Shown in pieces: positions 46,900-58,516 of a DNA stretch of 64,000 bases. Both the position numbers and the translations under genes were made by a program. Origin of the DNA: Pseudeuparius sepicola (taxonomy: Eukaryota; Arthropoda; Insecta; Coleoptera; Anthribidae); contig OY987301.1 of the NCBI GenBank assembly GCA_963920635.1, positions 40,647,820 to 40,711,819 of the forward strand. Reading direction: 5' to 3'. A model generated the notes under the pieces. It saw nothing but the letters and a program-made list of their open reading frames with translations. It was not told the origin of the DNA and searched no databases. Positions within the stretch are counted from its first letter, which is position 1. Every line of letters begins with the position of its first letter.

Positions 46900-48141
46900 T
46901 ACAGGGTGTCCGCAACTTTAAAACTGTACAAATCCCTAAAATCTTCATTTTTGGAGATAATCGCCTAATTTTTTGTTTGGAAGGCTTTCAAAAACCGCTT
47001 CTTTCGACCTTCCCGCCATTTTCAAAATGCAAATACAGGGCCGGCTGCGATTTTTTTATACCCCCGATTTTCACGAAAACCATTTAGCGATTTTTTATTT
47101 AAAATCTGACCCCACAGCGGTAATCAGAACACCCCAAAACCCTTATATACCAAATTTGAATAAAAACTATACAGGGAGTTCCATTCTACAGGGTGTCAAA
47201 GTTTAGCAAAATAGGAATTTTAAAGGCATCTGCCAAGTCAAGTGTACCATGGAATTCCTTCAAAACAGTTGAATAGTCATTAGGACCACTCAAGGTGTTG
47301 GTGTGCAAAGGTCCAATAGAAAATATACAGAGGGTTCTTATCTGTCCCATCTCAAATAATTACCGACTTTTGGAACTTTATACGGGTCAAAAATCGAGTA
47401 TATCAAAACCGCTCCACACACTATAAACGAACTAAATCTAAAAAATACAGAAGCCTGCCAGTCAGTAAGTCCATATCAGTTAAGATGGCTGGTGTGCCAC
47501 AACAGGAAAGGCACAGAAAATGTATCAGTGACTTTGTTGAGAAAGGTCCAATAATATAAATTGTTTTTATTTCCTGGTTGGCATTTTATAAAGAAATAAA
47601 TTACTTTTGTGTTTATTAATATTTTTTCAATGATTCCAAAGCACTCCTGACCAGTATAAAGTTTAATAAAAATTCAGAATTTTCAGATAGCTCAGAGAAA
47701 AATACCCTGTATATTTTTGTTGTAAATATTTTCACACCAACATCTTGAGTGGTCCTGTTGACCATTTAACTGTTTTAAAGGGATTCTATGGCACACTTGA
47801 CTCGCCAGATGTCTTTAAAATTCTTAATTTGCTCAAGTTTGACACCCTACAGAATGGAACTCCCTGTATATTTTATGTTCAAATTTGGTATATGGGGGTT
47901 TTGAGGGGTTATAATTAACGTTGTGGCGTCAGATTTTAAATAAAAAAATCGCTAAACGGTTTTCGTGAAAATCGGGTGTATAAAAAAATCGCTGCCGGCC
48001 CTGTATTTGCATTTTGAAAATGGAGGGAAAGTTAAAAGAAGCGGCTTTTGAAGGCCTTTTTAACAAAAAAAAGTTTATGCGATTATCTCCAAAAATGAAG
48101 ATTTTACGGATTTGTACAGTTTTATAGTTGGACACCCTGTA
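46900..48141. mobile_element. 1.24-kb element with ~400-bp inverted repeats
   Basis: Ends TACAGGGTGTCC and inverted GGACACCCTGTA. Inverted similarity continues to about 47310 and back from 48141 to about 47735, including an inner ACAGGGAGTTCCATTCTACA word with its inverse near 47846. ORFs at 46973-47206 and 47929-48144 are arm shadows of each other. TA-CAGGG ends fit the other Tc1/mariner-type elements here. Confidence 0.8.
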
Positions 48142-48671
48142 CATACAAAAGCTTTTTGCTTTTTGCCTATTTTGGCGCGCCTGTGAGGCCGCTCCCCTAC
48201 CTTCCCCCTGTTAGCTACGGCCCTGTACAGTGGCAAGATATGCGATGTACCTAACGAGTTTGTCTGAAAATAATTGACCAGAATCTGCTAGCAACATCCT
48301 CTGAGGATTCATAGCGCCTTTGTAATTTTCTGCCTCAAGTCGTTACGTGGCCCCCACAACGTAGTGCTTCAATAATTTATAATAAGCATGTATTTTTAAC
48401 TGACGAAATGTGCATGATGCTTATTGTCAATGAGTCCGTTAATTCTGCAATGCCTTTATGAGGCTGCTGAAGTTTCACAATTATATTCGATATATAGGTA
48501 AATTTTTATTATACGTATACATTGACATTTGATAGTGTAATAAACTGCCAAAATAGTTTGAGATTCTAACCAGTTCCATAGAAAAGCTATTTCCTGAGAA
48601 GATTTTGGTAAAAATTGAAAAGTCACCCTATATACCTACCTACATCTGTAGATATAGCCATTTCTGGCTAT

Positions 48672-50684
48672 TAGCGTTGACTGATATATTGTTAAAGACT
48701 GCTCACGGCTGTCACGTCTGACACATTTTTGGCTCACCATGCGCTTTCCGGAGATAAAATACCAGGGACTCTTTAAAATAAAGGGTCCCAGCATGTCACA
48801 GTCTATCACATATGAAAAGTGAAACCTTGAAGGGAAGTTTGTTATCTGTCGACTCCAACGGGACCACAAGGGGGCTGGTATAAGGTTATCTTATATGTCA
48901 GTGTCCAACTGCCATCAGGTTTTATGTGACATGCCATTTCCATAGATTTGAAAGGAGGTAAAATATTTCCTATCATAATTCAAAATTTTTAAGTTTTATA
49001 ACTTCCAGATACTCAGATGTGTCAATTAAAGGTAATGCGGCCGCCTGTAGTAGTTACTTACCAATAATTATTGCAACCAGATTTTTCCCGTATCACCTTT
49101 AGTAATCCTACAGTTCCCATTACGAGGGCATTACGTATAAGTACCTAAGGTCAAGGTAGGTCAAAATAAAAATCGTATTTCGTAAATTTTAAATTATTGA
49201 GCAGGGAACTTCAGGTCTTTTTTTAAAGAGTTTTTATCCACGACTACGTTTATTTTAAGTTTGTGAGGGAGGTACCTTGGGACAGAAATAAAATTACGCA
49301 AAAATTTTATAATGAATACCGAGAGAAACTACATGACTAGAACGACTAGACCTAATCTTATTAGTGCATCCCAAAATCTGTGAAAGTTCTTTGGGTAGAT
49401 ACATTCAACAAGGGAAGAAACTTCAAGTATACATATTACAATTTGATTGAGGAACCTGGTAAGAAGGTGCAATAGCGACAAATTCTTAAATAAGCAAATA
49501 GGCAAAGAATCTTAGTATTATTGTCGATGACAAGCTTAAATTTAAATCTCACATGAACAAGCTAATTAAAAGATCATATCTCTCTTTGCGCCTTCTCTAC
49601 TCCTGCCGTCAATTTTTGGACACAAACCTCAGAACAATTCTGTCAGAGTCAACTGTTCTGTCGCTTTTCAATTATGGTTGTTTTGTTTATGGTTCCTGTT
49701 TGGATTTGGTGGATAGAACCCGAATCCAACGTGTTCAAAATAATTGTTGCCGATATATTTTTGGTCTCCGTAAATACGACCATGTGTCTGGCAAAATCAA
49801 AGAACTGTCCTGGTTAACTATGGAAAATAGAAGGAAGCTTTTAATGGCAACTTTTACTTATCGAGCAATTCGTACATCAATTCCATTATATATTAAAAAA
49901 CTCATGTTAGAAAGAGGTACACTTCGTTCGCGTGATCTTCGTAACTGTCACATTCTCCACACACCAGCTTTTAAAACTAACCTATTTCGAAAGAGTTTTC
50001 AGTACACTGCTGCTACGTTGTATAACTCTCTTCCCAGCGATTGGAAACTGAAGCCAGTTCAAACATTCAAAAAGCTACTCAGATTACTACTGTTGGAAAG
50101 TCAGTGATCGTTAATTTGTTAATGTTAGTTAGTTGTATGTTTTTGTATATTTAAGGTAGGTAGTATATTATATTTAATTATTTAATTATTATGTTGTAAT
50201 GGTGTGTATACCAAATAATTTTATTTGTTATAAATAATGTTTTTTTTAGGTTAAGTGTAAGAATAGCTCACAGCTAAACTTCGCTTCATGTCTGTCTTGT
50301 TATTTAGACAAAATAAAGACGATTTATTATTATTATTAAATCGGCACTGATTTACCATACACATACTTATTACTTAAGTTCATGGAAATAATTGCTGGAA
50401 ATTAATTTCCACTATAAAATAAATTTGTTTCATTTGACAGTTGCCATATTCTGCACTTGTGGACACAACATTGTCAAGTCTAATTTTTAGAAATCATGGA
50501 AACCATTATTAATAATTTTTACTAACAATCAAAGTACCTGTTATATTCATAGATTCTCCAATAAAATGGCATACTTGGCATCACTGATACCATTAGAATG
50601 AGGAAAGAATAGGCCTCACCTTGGAAAGTCAGGTCGTAAAGCTATAGCCGTGAGAAGTCTTTATAAATACGTCAGTCAACGCTA
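48672..50684. mobile_element. 2-kb inverted-repeat unit interrupted by a LINE fragment
   Basis: Left end TAGCGTTGACTGATATATT ... AAGACTGCTCACGGCT and right end AGCCGTGAGAAGTCTTTATA ... GTCAGTCAACGCTA are inverse copies. The same ends occur inside 16433-16900 and near 62519. The non-LTR fragment 49504-50335 lies inside, so a LINE probably inserted into the older element. Confidence 0.65.
49504..50107 (+). pseudogene. Non-LTR retrotransposon reverse-transcriptase C-terminal fragment
   Basis: Open frame of ~200 codons from KNLSIIVDDKLKFKSHMNK, a conserved post-catalytic motif of Jockey/CR1-group reverse transcriptases, through YGSCLDLVDRTRIQRVQNNC to a terminal AATLYNSLPSDWKL region. The catalytic palm and the endonuclease are missing, so this is a 5'-truncated copy. 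A 3' UTR with AATAAA and a TTATTATTATT tail follows to about 50335. The frame is intact over its length, which suggests a fairly young insertion. Exact clade not determined. Confidence 0.8.
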
Positions 50685-50959
50685 GTACTCTGAGCTAGCC
50701 CTATTCGCAATAGCAGTATGTCTCTTTCCTCTCAAAACACACTCAGTCGTGCAAGGAACAGCCACCTTAAAAATTACAAAAACGCCAGATAGTGACACAA
50801 CAACAGCTGATATGGCAGACTCGATGGTGGTAAGCAAGGCTGGAAATCGACTACAGTATAATTAATTGCGTATGGCTTATTTTACAGAACGATTACGGCT
50901 AAGTGTACTAGCAGAAAAATAAATCGAATGAACAACAAAATGATGAGATAGTGTCGACT

Positions 50960-51260
50960 TTTATTGAGCCGCATTTCTACTTGGGCACAAACGCGACTGT
51001 AGCCGACAGTTAAATGGGAACTCCGAAGTCGGTCGCCGCCAGCTTCCTAGTATCATTAGATCCCCAGTGTGCATTTCGGAAGACGGAGAGCCCCGTACTT
51101 CCTCAAAGGATGCAAATTGTGTTTTATACATACAGCACAAAACCGAGGTAATTTCTATTCTATCTAGAGGCGGGTAATTTTTTCTTCGCGGCGCGATGAA
51201 GAGAAAGCGAGCCGAGTTTGAATAAATTTGGCATAAAGAAAGAGGCGGAATAAAAAATCG
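50960..51260 (-). promoter_or_regulatory. Intronic block, copy in minus orientation
   Basis: The reverse complement aligns with 57950-58260 over nearly 300 bp, with shared words AATAGAAATTACCTC, CCGTCTTCCGA, GCACACTGGGGATCTAATGA and a common AATAAAAGT end. No terminal repeats; both-strand ORFs are not consistent between copies. The start of this block was carried into module A and so is truncated in repeat copies 2 and 3. Confidence 0.5.
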
Positions 51261-51269
51261 TACGTACAT

Positions 51270-52620
51270 TTTATTAAAATTTGACGCAATTTTGTGGCTT
51301 TGCCTTCTCTAATTTGCCATGCATTATTTTTGAAAGGGGCACAGCAAACAATTCAAAATCTAATCTACATTCTTTTCACATAATAGTAAATAATTGTAAG
51401 AGCTACTAAATGTTTCTAACGATAATTATAAATTAAACTGAAACTTAAACAGCCCCTTAATGATAGACAGTATTATTCTATGTTAATGAAAATAGTCGAC
51501 AGACACAACAAAGCGCTCAACATGGCAATTCCGCGCCAGTGTATATCTCAGATTTTGAAAGTATTTATATGAAGTGGTTCTTTTTAATTTAATTACTATT
51601 TAATGATAATTATAATGTTATAGTGATCGTTTCGGGTTGCATTGTGACGATAAGTGTGTGTGATATGTAGCACAAATGAAATTTGGCATATAATCTATCA
51701 TAGATAAATATTGTGAAGTCCTTTGGACACGGGGACGTAGAATGTCCCTTTGGCTTAAAGAAATGTTAAATACTACAAAATACAATATTACAACAAAAGT
51801 TATTAAATTATAATAATTAAATATCGGAGTTATATTTTTTTTAAATGGAAACCATATCTCAAAAACTATTAACGCTACCAAAAAACTAATTATTCCATTC
51901 TACGCCAAAAAATCTATAAAAATAGTTGATTAAATTTGTCGATATATAGTATAAGTTGTAGATAGGAGGGAGGTTTCCAAAAAATCGAAAATTTCAGTCC
52001 TGGGCCAATGCGCGGAAACTATAAAACTTATCTAAAATCTGATTGGTCCACCAATTCCTCTCAAAAAAGTAGTACAGTGACGTGAAAACCGCAACCCTCC
52101 AGCTTTAATAATAACCGAGATTTTTTAGAAAAACACCCAAATACACCCAAAATGGGATACCCTGTATATTTGCTCCAGATACTTTAGCTTCTCTTTCTCT
52201 CTTTCTCTCTCTTTGGGAGTTATGAGAAACCCCCAAAAGTGTCCAATACAATAATAATTATTATAAATACTTTGAATAATGTGTGTTGGCCCCTGAAAAT
52301 TTTAGTGACAGAAGCCATCTGGAAACATTGATAAGGCTGATGAAAGCTCTTTTGACTACCCACTTTTCCCAAATGTTTACTAACACTCAACTTGTGTTTT
52401 GAAAATATACATGAAAATGTATGTGGCGACCCTCGCTGGTGTGGCGATCCTCGCCACAACAATGAAAATTTGGCCGGTTAAAAATATAACAAAACAATTT
52501 GTAACTAAGTAAATAGTTGTAAATTGTTCAATAAAATTTGTCAAATCGACAATATAGTTTTTATTTTAAGTGGAGTTCGTGTTTATCATCCAGCACCAAC
52601 AAACTCCATAGAATAGAAAG
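51270..52620. other. B segment: AT-rich DNA between repeat modules
   Basis: No gene recognised. A pyrimidine-rich microsatellite (CTTTCTCTCTTT type) lies at about 52188-52215. A pair of GTGGCGACCCTCGC / GTGGCGATCCTCGCC words sits near 52421-52457, and AATAAA near 52530. The last two might mark an LTR end, but no partner LTR was found. Confidence 0.3.
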
Positions 52621-53010
52621 GTCACTGCTTTGATATTACTCGATTTTTCTAAAGCATTCAACACCATCGAAGACCAAATTTTATTATCTAAATTGAAATA
52701 TATTGTTTTAGATCACGTATCGTTAACTTTCTTTAAACACTATGCTTGACAGGAAGACCACGAAGAGTGTGTATTGAAGTTGATGTGTCTGATGTCAAAT
52801 TTATATATCCTCTGTAGTTCCCCAGGGTTCTGTCCTTGGACCACTTTTGTTTTTAATTTATACCTTATTCTCAAGACTCAATGCCTGTTCTATACAATGC
52901 TATGCAGACGACATTCAAACTTTAACCCGGAAGATGCAAATGTGGACAACAGGGCACTTAATTTGGATTTACAAAGAATTCAAAAGTTCTCCGAGTTACT
53001 TAACTAAAGT
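52621..53010 (+). pseudogene. Non-LTR reverse-transcriptase palm fragment (copy 1)
   Basis: Holds, in order, LLDFSKAFNTIEDQ (motif A with its catalytic Asp), a stop and frame change, VPQGSVLGPLLF (motif B-type, from 52814) and YADD at 52901-52912 (motif C with both catalytic Asp). The frame shift between A and B and the missing flanks make it inactive. The annotated-looking 77-codon ORF at 52774-53007 is a different frame of the same DNA. The rest of this element's 3' end appears after the third repeat, at 56694-57050. Confidence 0.8.
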
Positions 53011-54262
53011 AATAATGTAATATTTTTTGTTACTTGGGATCTGTACCTAAGTCGTGTGAATCAGTGTTACCTAATTCTTGTCCAAAAATAAGTAATGAAT
53101 TGATACCTTACACGGCATCGGCGCAAAATCCTGGTTTAGTGGTAAATTGCAAACTTGCTGAAAAAATGCTCTAAAATGCTCTAAAAATATTATAGGAACA
53201 AAGTCGAATTTTAATTTGCGCAATAAATTATGTGAGGCTCTTCTTTTTTCGATCTTTAATTATTGTAGTGATATAATTTGTGGACCTTGTTTGGATATAG
53301 GGTTACCAAGCTAGGGATACAAAATGTGCCTCCTTCGTACATCGCCTACTGCAGTCTGGTATTCCTCATTATTTAAAACGGAAACTCACTTACAATTGGC
53401 ATAATGTGCCTGTCCGATCGATCTCATAATTTATTAAATTAACCAAACTCCAAATAATTTTATTTGTTATAAATAATGTTTTTTTTAGGTTAAGTGTAAG
53501 AATAGCTCACAGCTAAACTTCGCTTCATGTCTTGTCTTGTTATTTAGACAAAATAAAGACGATTTATTATTATTATTAAATCGGCACTGATTTACCATAC
53601 ACATACTTATTACTTAAGTTCATGGAAATAATTGCTGGAAATTAATTTCCACTATAAAATAAATTTGTTTCATTTGACAGTTGCCATATTCTGCACTTGT
53701 GGACACAACATTGTCAAGTCTAATTTTTAGAAATCATGGAAACCATTATTAATAATTTTTACTAACAATCAAAGTACCTGTTATATTCATAGATTCTCCA
53801 ATAAAATGGCATACTTGGCATCACTGATACCATTAGAATGAGGACCCTGGGGCCTCACCTTGGAAAGTCAGGTCGTAAAGCTATAGCCGTGAGAAGTCTT
53901 TATAAATACGTCAGTCAACGCTAGTACTCTGAGCTAGCCCTATTCGCAATAGCAGTATGTCTCTTTCCTCTCAAAACACACTCAGTCGTGCAAGGAACAG
54001 CCACCTTAAAAATTACAAAAACGCCAGATAGTGACACAACAACAGCTGATATGGCAGACTCGATGGTGGTAAGCAAGGCTGGAAATCGACTACAGTATAA
54101 TTAATTGCGTATGGCTTATTTTACAGAACGATTACGGCTAAGTGTACTAGCAGAAAAATAAATCGAATGAACAACAAAATGATGAGATAGTGTCGACTTT
54201 TATTGAGCCGCATTTCTACTTGGGCACAAACGCGACTGTAGCCGACAGTTAAATGGGAACTC

Positions 54263-54632
54263 CGATTTTTCTAAAGCATTCAACACCATCGAAGACCAAA
54301 TTTTATTATCTAAATTGAAATATATTGTTTTAGATCACGTATCGTTAACTTTCTTTAAACACTATGCTTGACAGGAAGACCACGAAGAGTGTGTATTGAA
54401 GTTGATGTGTCTGATGTCAAATTTATATATCCTCTGTAGTTCCCCAGGGTTCTGTCCTTGGACCACTTTTGTTTTTAATTTATACCTTATTCTCAAGACT
54501 CAATGCCTGTTCTATACAATGCTATGCAGACGACATTCAAACTTTAACCCGGAAGATGCAAATGTGGACAACAGGGCACTTAATTTGGATTTACAAAGAA
54601 TTCAAAAGTTCTCCGAGTTACTTAACTAAAGT
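54263..54632 (+). pseudogene. RT palm fragment, copy 2
   Basis: Same sequence as 52641-53010, inside the second A-C unit. It begins exactly at the catalytic Asp codon of motif A; everything upstream is replaced by module A. Confidence 0.8.
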
Positions 54633-55885
54633 AATAATGTAATATTTTTTGTTACTTGGGATCTGTACCTAAGTCGTGTGAATCAGTGTTACCTAATTCT
54701 TGTCCAAAAATAAGTAATGAATTGATACCTTACACGGCATCGGCGCAAAATCCTGGTTTAGTGGTAAATTGCAAACTTGCTGAAAAAATGCTCTAAAATG
54801 CTCTAAAAATATTATAGGAACAAAGTCGAATTTTAATTTGCGCAATAAATTATGTGAGGCTCTTCTTTTTTCGATCTTTAATTATTGTAGTGATATAATT
54901 TGTGGACCTTGTTTGGATATAGGGTTACCAAGCTAGGGATACAAAATGTGCCTCCTTCGTACATCGCCTACTGCAGTCTGGTATTCCTCATTATTTAAAA
55001 CGGAAACTCACTTACAATTGGCATAATGTGCCTGTCCGATCGATCTCATAATTTATTAAATTAACCAAACTCCAAATAATTTTATTTGTTATAAATAATG
55101 TTTTTTTTAGGTTAAGTGTAAGAATAGCTCACAGCTAAACTTCGCTTCATGTCTTGTCTTGTTATTTAGACAAAATAAAGACGATTTATTATTATTATTA
55201 AATCGGCACTGATTTACCATACACATACTTATTACTTAAGTTCATGGAAATAATTGCTGGAAATTAATTTCCACTATAAAATAAATTTGTTTCATTTGAC
55301 AGTTGCCATATTCTGCACTTGTGGACACAACATTGTCAAGTCTAATTTTTAGAAATCATGGAAACCATTATTAATAATTTTTACTAACAATCAAAGTACC
55401 TGTTATATTCATAGATTCTCCAATAAAATGGCATACTTGGCATCACTGATACCATTAGAATGAGGAAAGAATAGGCCTCACCTTGGAAAGTCAGGTCGTA
55501 AAGCTATAGCCGTGAGAAGTCTTTATAAATACGTCAGTCAACGCTAGTACTCTGAGCTAGCCCTATTCGCAATAGCAGTATGTCTCTTTCCTCTCAAAAC
55601 ACACTCAGTCGTGCAAGGAACAGCCACCTTAAAAATTACAAAAACGCCAGATAGTGACACAACAACAGCTGATATGGCAGACTCGATGGTGGTAAGCAAG
55701 GCTGGAAATCGACTACAGTATAATTAATTGCGTATGGCTTATTTTACAGAACGATTACGGCTAAGTGTACTAGCAGAAAAATAAATCGAATGAACAACAA
55801 AATGATGAGATAGTGTCGACTTTTATTGAGCCGCATTTCTACTTGGGCACAAACGCGACTGTAGCCGACAGTTAAATGGGAACTC

Positions 55886-56255
55886 CGATTTTTCTAAAGC
55901 ATTCAACACCATCGAAGACCAAATTTTATTATCTAAATTGAAATATATTGTTTTAGATCACGTATCGTTAACTTTCTTTAAACACTATGCTTGACAGGAA
56001 GACCACGAAGAGTGTGTATTGAAGTTGATGTGTCTGATGTCAAATTTATATATCCTCTGTAGTTCCCCAGGGTTCTGTCCTTGGACCACTTTTGTTTTTA
56101 ATTTATACCTTATTCTCAAGACTCAATGCCTGTTCTATACAATGCTATGCAGACGACATTCAAACTTTAACCCGGAAGATGCAAATGTGGACAACAGGGC
56201 ACTTAATTTGGATTTACAAAGAATTCAAAAGTTCTCCGAGTTACTTAACTAAAGT
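55886..56255 (+). pseudogene. RT palm fragment, copy 3
   Basis: Third copy of the same fragment, with the same A-C joint. It runs on at 56693 into the true downstream sequence of the element. Confidence 0.8.
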
Positions 56256-56693
56256 AATAATGTAATATTTTTTGTTACTTGGGATCTGTACCTAAGTCGT
56301 GTGAATCAGTGTTACCTAATTCTTGTCCAAAAATAAGTAATGAATTGATACCTTACACGGCATCGGCGCAAAATCCTGGTTTAGTGGTAAATTGCAAACT
56401 TGCTGAAAAAATGCTCTAAAATGCTCTAAAAATATTATAGGAACAAAGTCGAATTTTAATTTGCGGAATAAATTATGTGAGGCTCTTCTTTTTTCGATCT
56501 TTAATTATTGTAGTGATATAATTTGTGGACCTTGTTTGGATATAGGGTTACCAAGCTAGGGATACAAAATGTGCCTCCTTCGTACATCGCCTACTGCAGT
56601 CTGGTATTCCTCATTATTTAAAACGGAAACTCACTTACAATTGGCATAATGTGCCTGTCCGATCGATCTCATAATTTATTAAATTAACCAAAA

Positions 56694-57050
56694 TATCGAA
56701 CTGCTTTTTATAGACGATCATTTACATATTATGTCTGTTAAATTATATAATGGTGTCAGCGACTTGCAAAAAATCTAATAATTTCATATTTTAAAACGAA
56801 GATGATTTATTTAAGAAGGTTTATCGAGCAGGTGTAGTTACCGGAAGGGGTACTCAGGAGGGGCTTGCGAGCGTTTAGATGTAAGTTTAAACATTATGAG
56901 ATTGAATAAATATTTATGGGATAGGCTGTACAAATTAAATAATTTATAATAATATCTTTTAAACTAAGGTTACATGTGAGAGTAGTCTAAATATCGCCTT
57001 GTGAAACTGTCGACTATTTCAATAAAGTCGTTTATTATTATTATTATTAT
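56694..57050 (+). mobile_element. 3' end of the interrupted non-LTR retrotransposon
   Basis: Continues from the third RT fragment with ORF debris (a frame reading LNKYLWDRLYKLN) to AATAAAGTCG and a TTATTATTATTATTATT tail ending near 57050. It marks the 3' end of the element whose palm domain was triplicated. Confidence 0.6.
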
Positions 57051-57089
57051 AAAAATTAATTCCTGTTTCTACTACTGAAAAAATGTAAA

Positions 57090-57222
57090 CAAATGTGGGT
57101 TCACGGTATTGCTCCTAAATAGCTTTATCCGTGTGATTTACTAATTGTCCTACACTCACTGGGATTACTACGGTTTTCTAGGGTTTTCCGTAGTACTTGA
57201 GCGAATGCTATCCTAGTTCTAT
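57090..57222 (-). repeat. Dispersed repeat, inverse copy of 32525-32665
   Basis: Shares ACTACGG-AAACCCTAGAAAA, CCGTAGTAATCCCAGT and GGACAATTAGTA words with 32525-32665 in inverted orientation, roughly 85% identical by eye. Confidence 0.7.
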
Positions 57223-57344
57223 CTGGAAAAAAGTCGGCCCTAGCCGCAAATGGCAACGAAGATAAAATAATAGTAATTTCCCCCCTCCCCCGCACAAGCA
57301 TGTGGTTGCTTCTGGGGTACTCCTAATTTGGAGTATTGTGAGGG

Positions 57345-57725
57345 TGAGAATTATTATTATTATTATCTCGACTTAGCCAAAAGGCATTCGCACTCCCTCT
57401 ACGGGGAACATTCACTCAGATCCCGGGTATCCCGGATACCAAAAGGATCTGGCTCGGACGAGACCCTTGCCATGTTATCGGGCCTTAGGTGACATTGATG
57501 TTGTTGGACGATCCTGCATTCCCCATGAATTTCCTGACGGTTCAGGCTGTCGCAAGTAGTACCGCTTTCTGCATGGACCTGTAAAGACTATCAGTTAGAT
57601 TCAGCTCCTTGATGTTTCTCAGCAAACTTTTTGGTATAACACCAGTTGTTGACATGATGATTGCAATCGTCTGGACGTTCTCCATTTCCCATTGCCTTCT
57701 AATTCGTTCTTCTAAGTCTAAGTAA
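57345..57725 (-). pseudogene. Second non-LTR retrotransposon, RT C-terminal relic
   Basis: The minus strand reads ERIRRQWEMENVQTIAIIM, STTGVIPKSLLRNIKEL and LYRSMQKAVLLATA, then a TGA where the family usually continues, then VRKFMGN. This W-x-(M/L) ... GVIPK ... LQKAVLLxTxxxVRKFL order is the usual C-terminal end of a group of arthropod non-LTR reverse transcriptases. An (ATA)n tail at 57349-57366 marks its 3' end. One stop codon and 5' truncation make it inactive. It differs from the LINE at 49504-50335. Confidence 0.7.
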
Positions 57726-57949
57726 TGTAATAATACCTACCTACTACACAAGTACCATATAAAGCACAATATTTTTGTGCGGGGTTATTAAATTTCGTCA
57801 TTGGCTCTATGACATTTACATATTGCTCCGGGGCCCCACACGCTGTTTAGCGAATGAATTTTAATATTTCTCGGCGTCGGCTGAAAGCTTTTCAGAGCGG
57901 ATGAGAAGTAGGAAGCGACCGCAAAATTACTTTTAATCAAATTTGTGTA

Positions 57950-58260
57950 ATTTAAGCAGAGACGCACCTTTTCCCCATGGTCTTTTTCCAGGCCGAATTT
58001 ATTCAAGCGCCGGTCCCTTTTCACCGCGCCTCGAGAAAAAATTGCGGATCTCTAGATACAATAGAAATTACCTCTGTCTTGTACCGCATAAAACGCAATT
58101 TACGTGCTCCCCCGGAGGACGGCGCTTTCCGTCTTCCGAGTTGCACACTGGGGATCTAATGATACAAGGAAACTGCGGGCGGACGACTCCGGAACTCCTA
58201 TTTAACTGTCTGGGTAATGTAGTCGAGTTCGTAGCACGACAAAAATGCAGCAATAAAAGT
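57950..58260 (+). promoter_or_regulatory. Intronic block, copy in plus orientation
   Basis: Partner of 50960-51260 (inverse) and of the 46441 block (weak). It contains GGGGATCTAATGATAC, with a TAAT core as bound by homeodomain proteins. A 139-codon plus-strand ORF (57943-58362) crosses it. The two copies match in peptide as well as in DNA (IEITSVL ... HTGDLMI), so a coding origin is not excluded. Confidence 0.5.
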
Positions 58261-58516
58261 AACCAATTTATGCATAGATACGGGAGCTTGTTGTTAAAAG
58301 CAAACCCGTTGTCGGTTGTTTCTCAAATAACAAAAAGGGACAATCTCCTGCGACTCAAATAAAAAGGTGGTTTAGGAATTAATACTTCTTATTTTGTCTC
58401 TAATCGTTGGTCTCTACACTAACTTAACTTGTAGGATATCTACTTTATTGTTTATTTTTAAAAATTGTAAAATTTTCAAGTATTGATATTAGATGAGATG
58501 ATTTTGAAAAAAAAAT

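Larger units (their letters stand above)
50212..56693. repeat. Threefold segmental repeat (A-B-C, A-C, A-C), unit 1622 bp
   Basis: Module A (50212-51026: LINE 3' UTR, inverted-repeat end, start of the conserved block) and module C (52641-53450: RT palm fragment) recur as fused A-C units at 53451-55072 and 55073-56693. The A-C joint reads AACTCCGATTTTTC and formed at the short homology CTCCGA/CTCGA, deleting the 1.6-kb B segment. Copies look about 99% identical. Copy 2 differs at ACCCTGGGG where copies 1 and 3 read AAAGAATAGG. Either a recent tandem duplication or an assembly artefact. Confidence 0.9.

Noticed and set aside
46973..48144. Two similar ORFs on opposite strands
   Set aside because: They are the two arms of one inverted-repeat element.
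52190..52560. Possible solo LTR
   Set aside because: An AATAAA and repeated GTGGCGA-CCTCGC words are present, but no TG...CA boundaries, partner LTR or target duplication could be placed.
52774..53007. Three identical 77-codon ORFs (52774, 54396, 56019)
   Set aside because: Wrong frame of the reverse-transcriptase fragment; the real frames carry VPQGSVLGPLLF and YADD.
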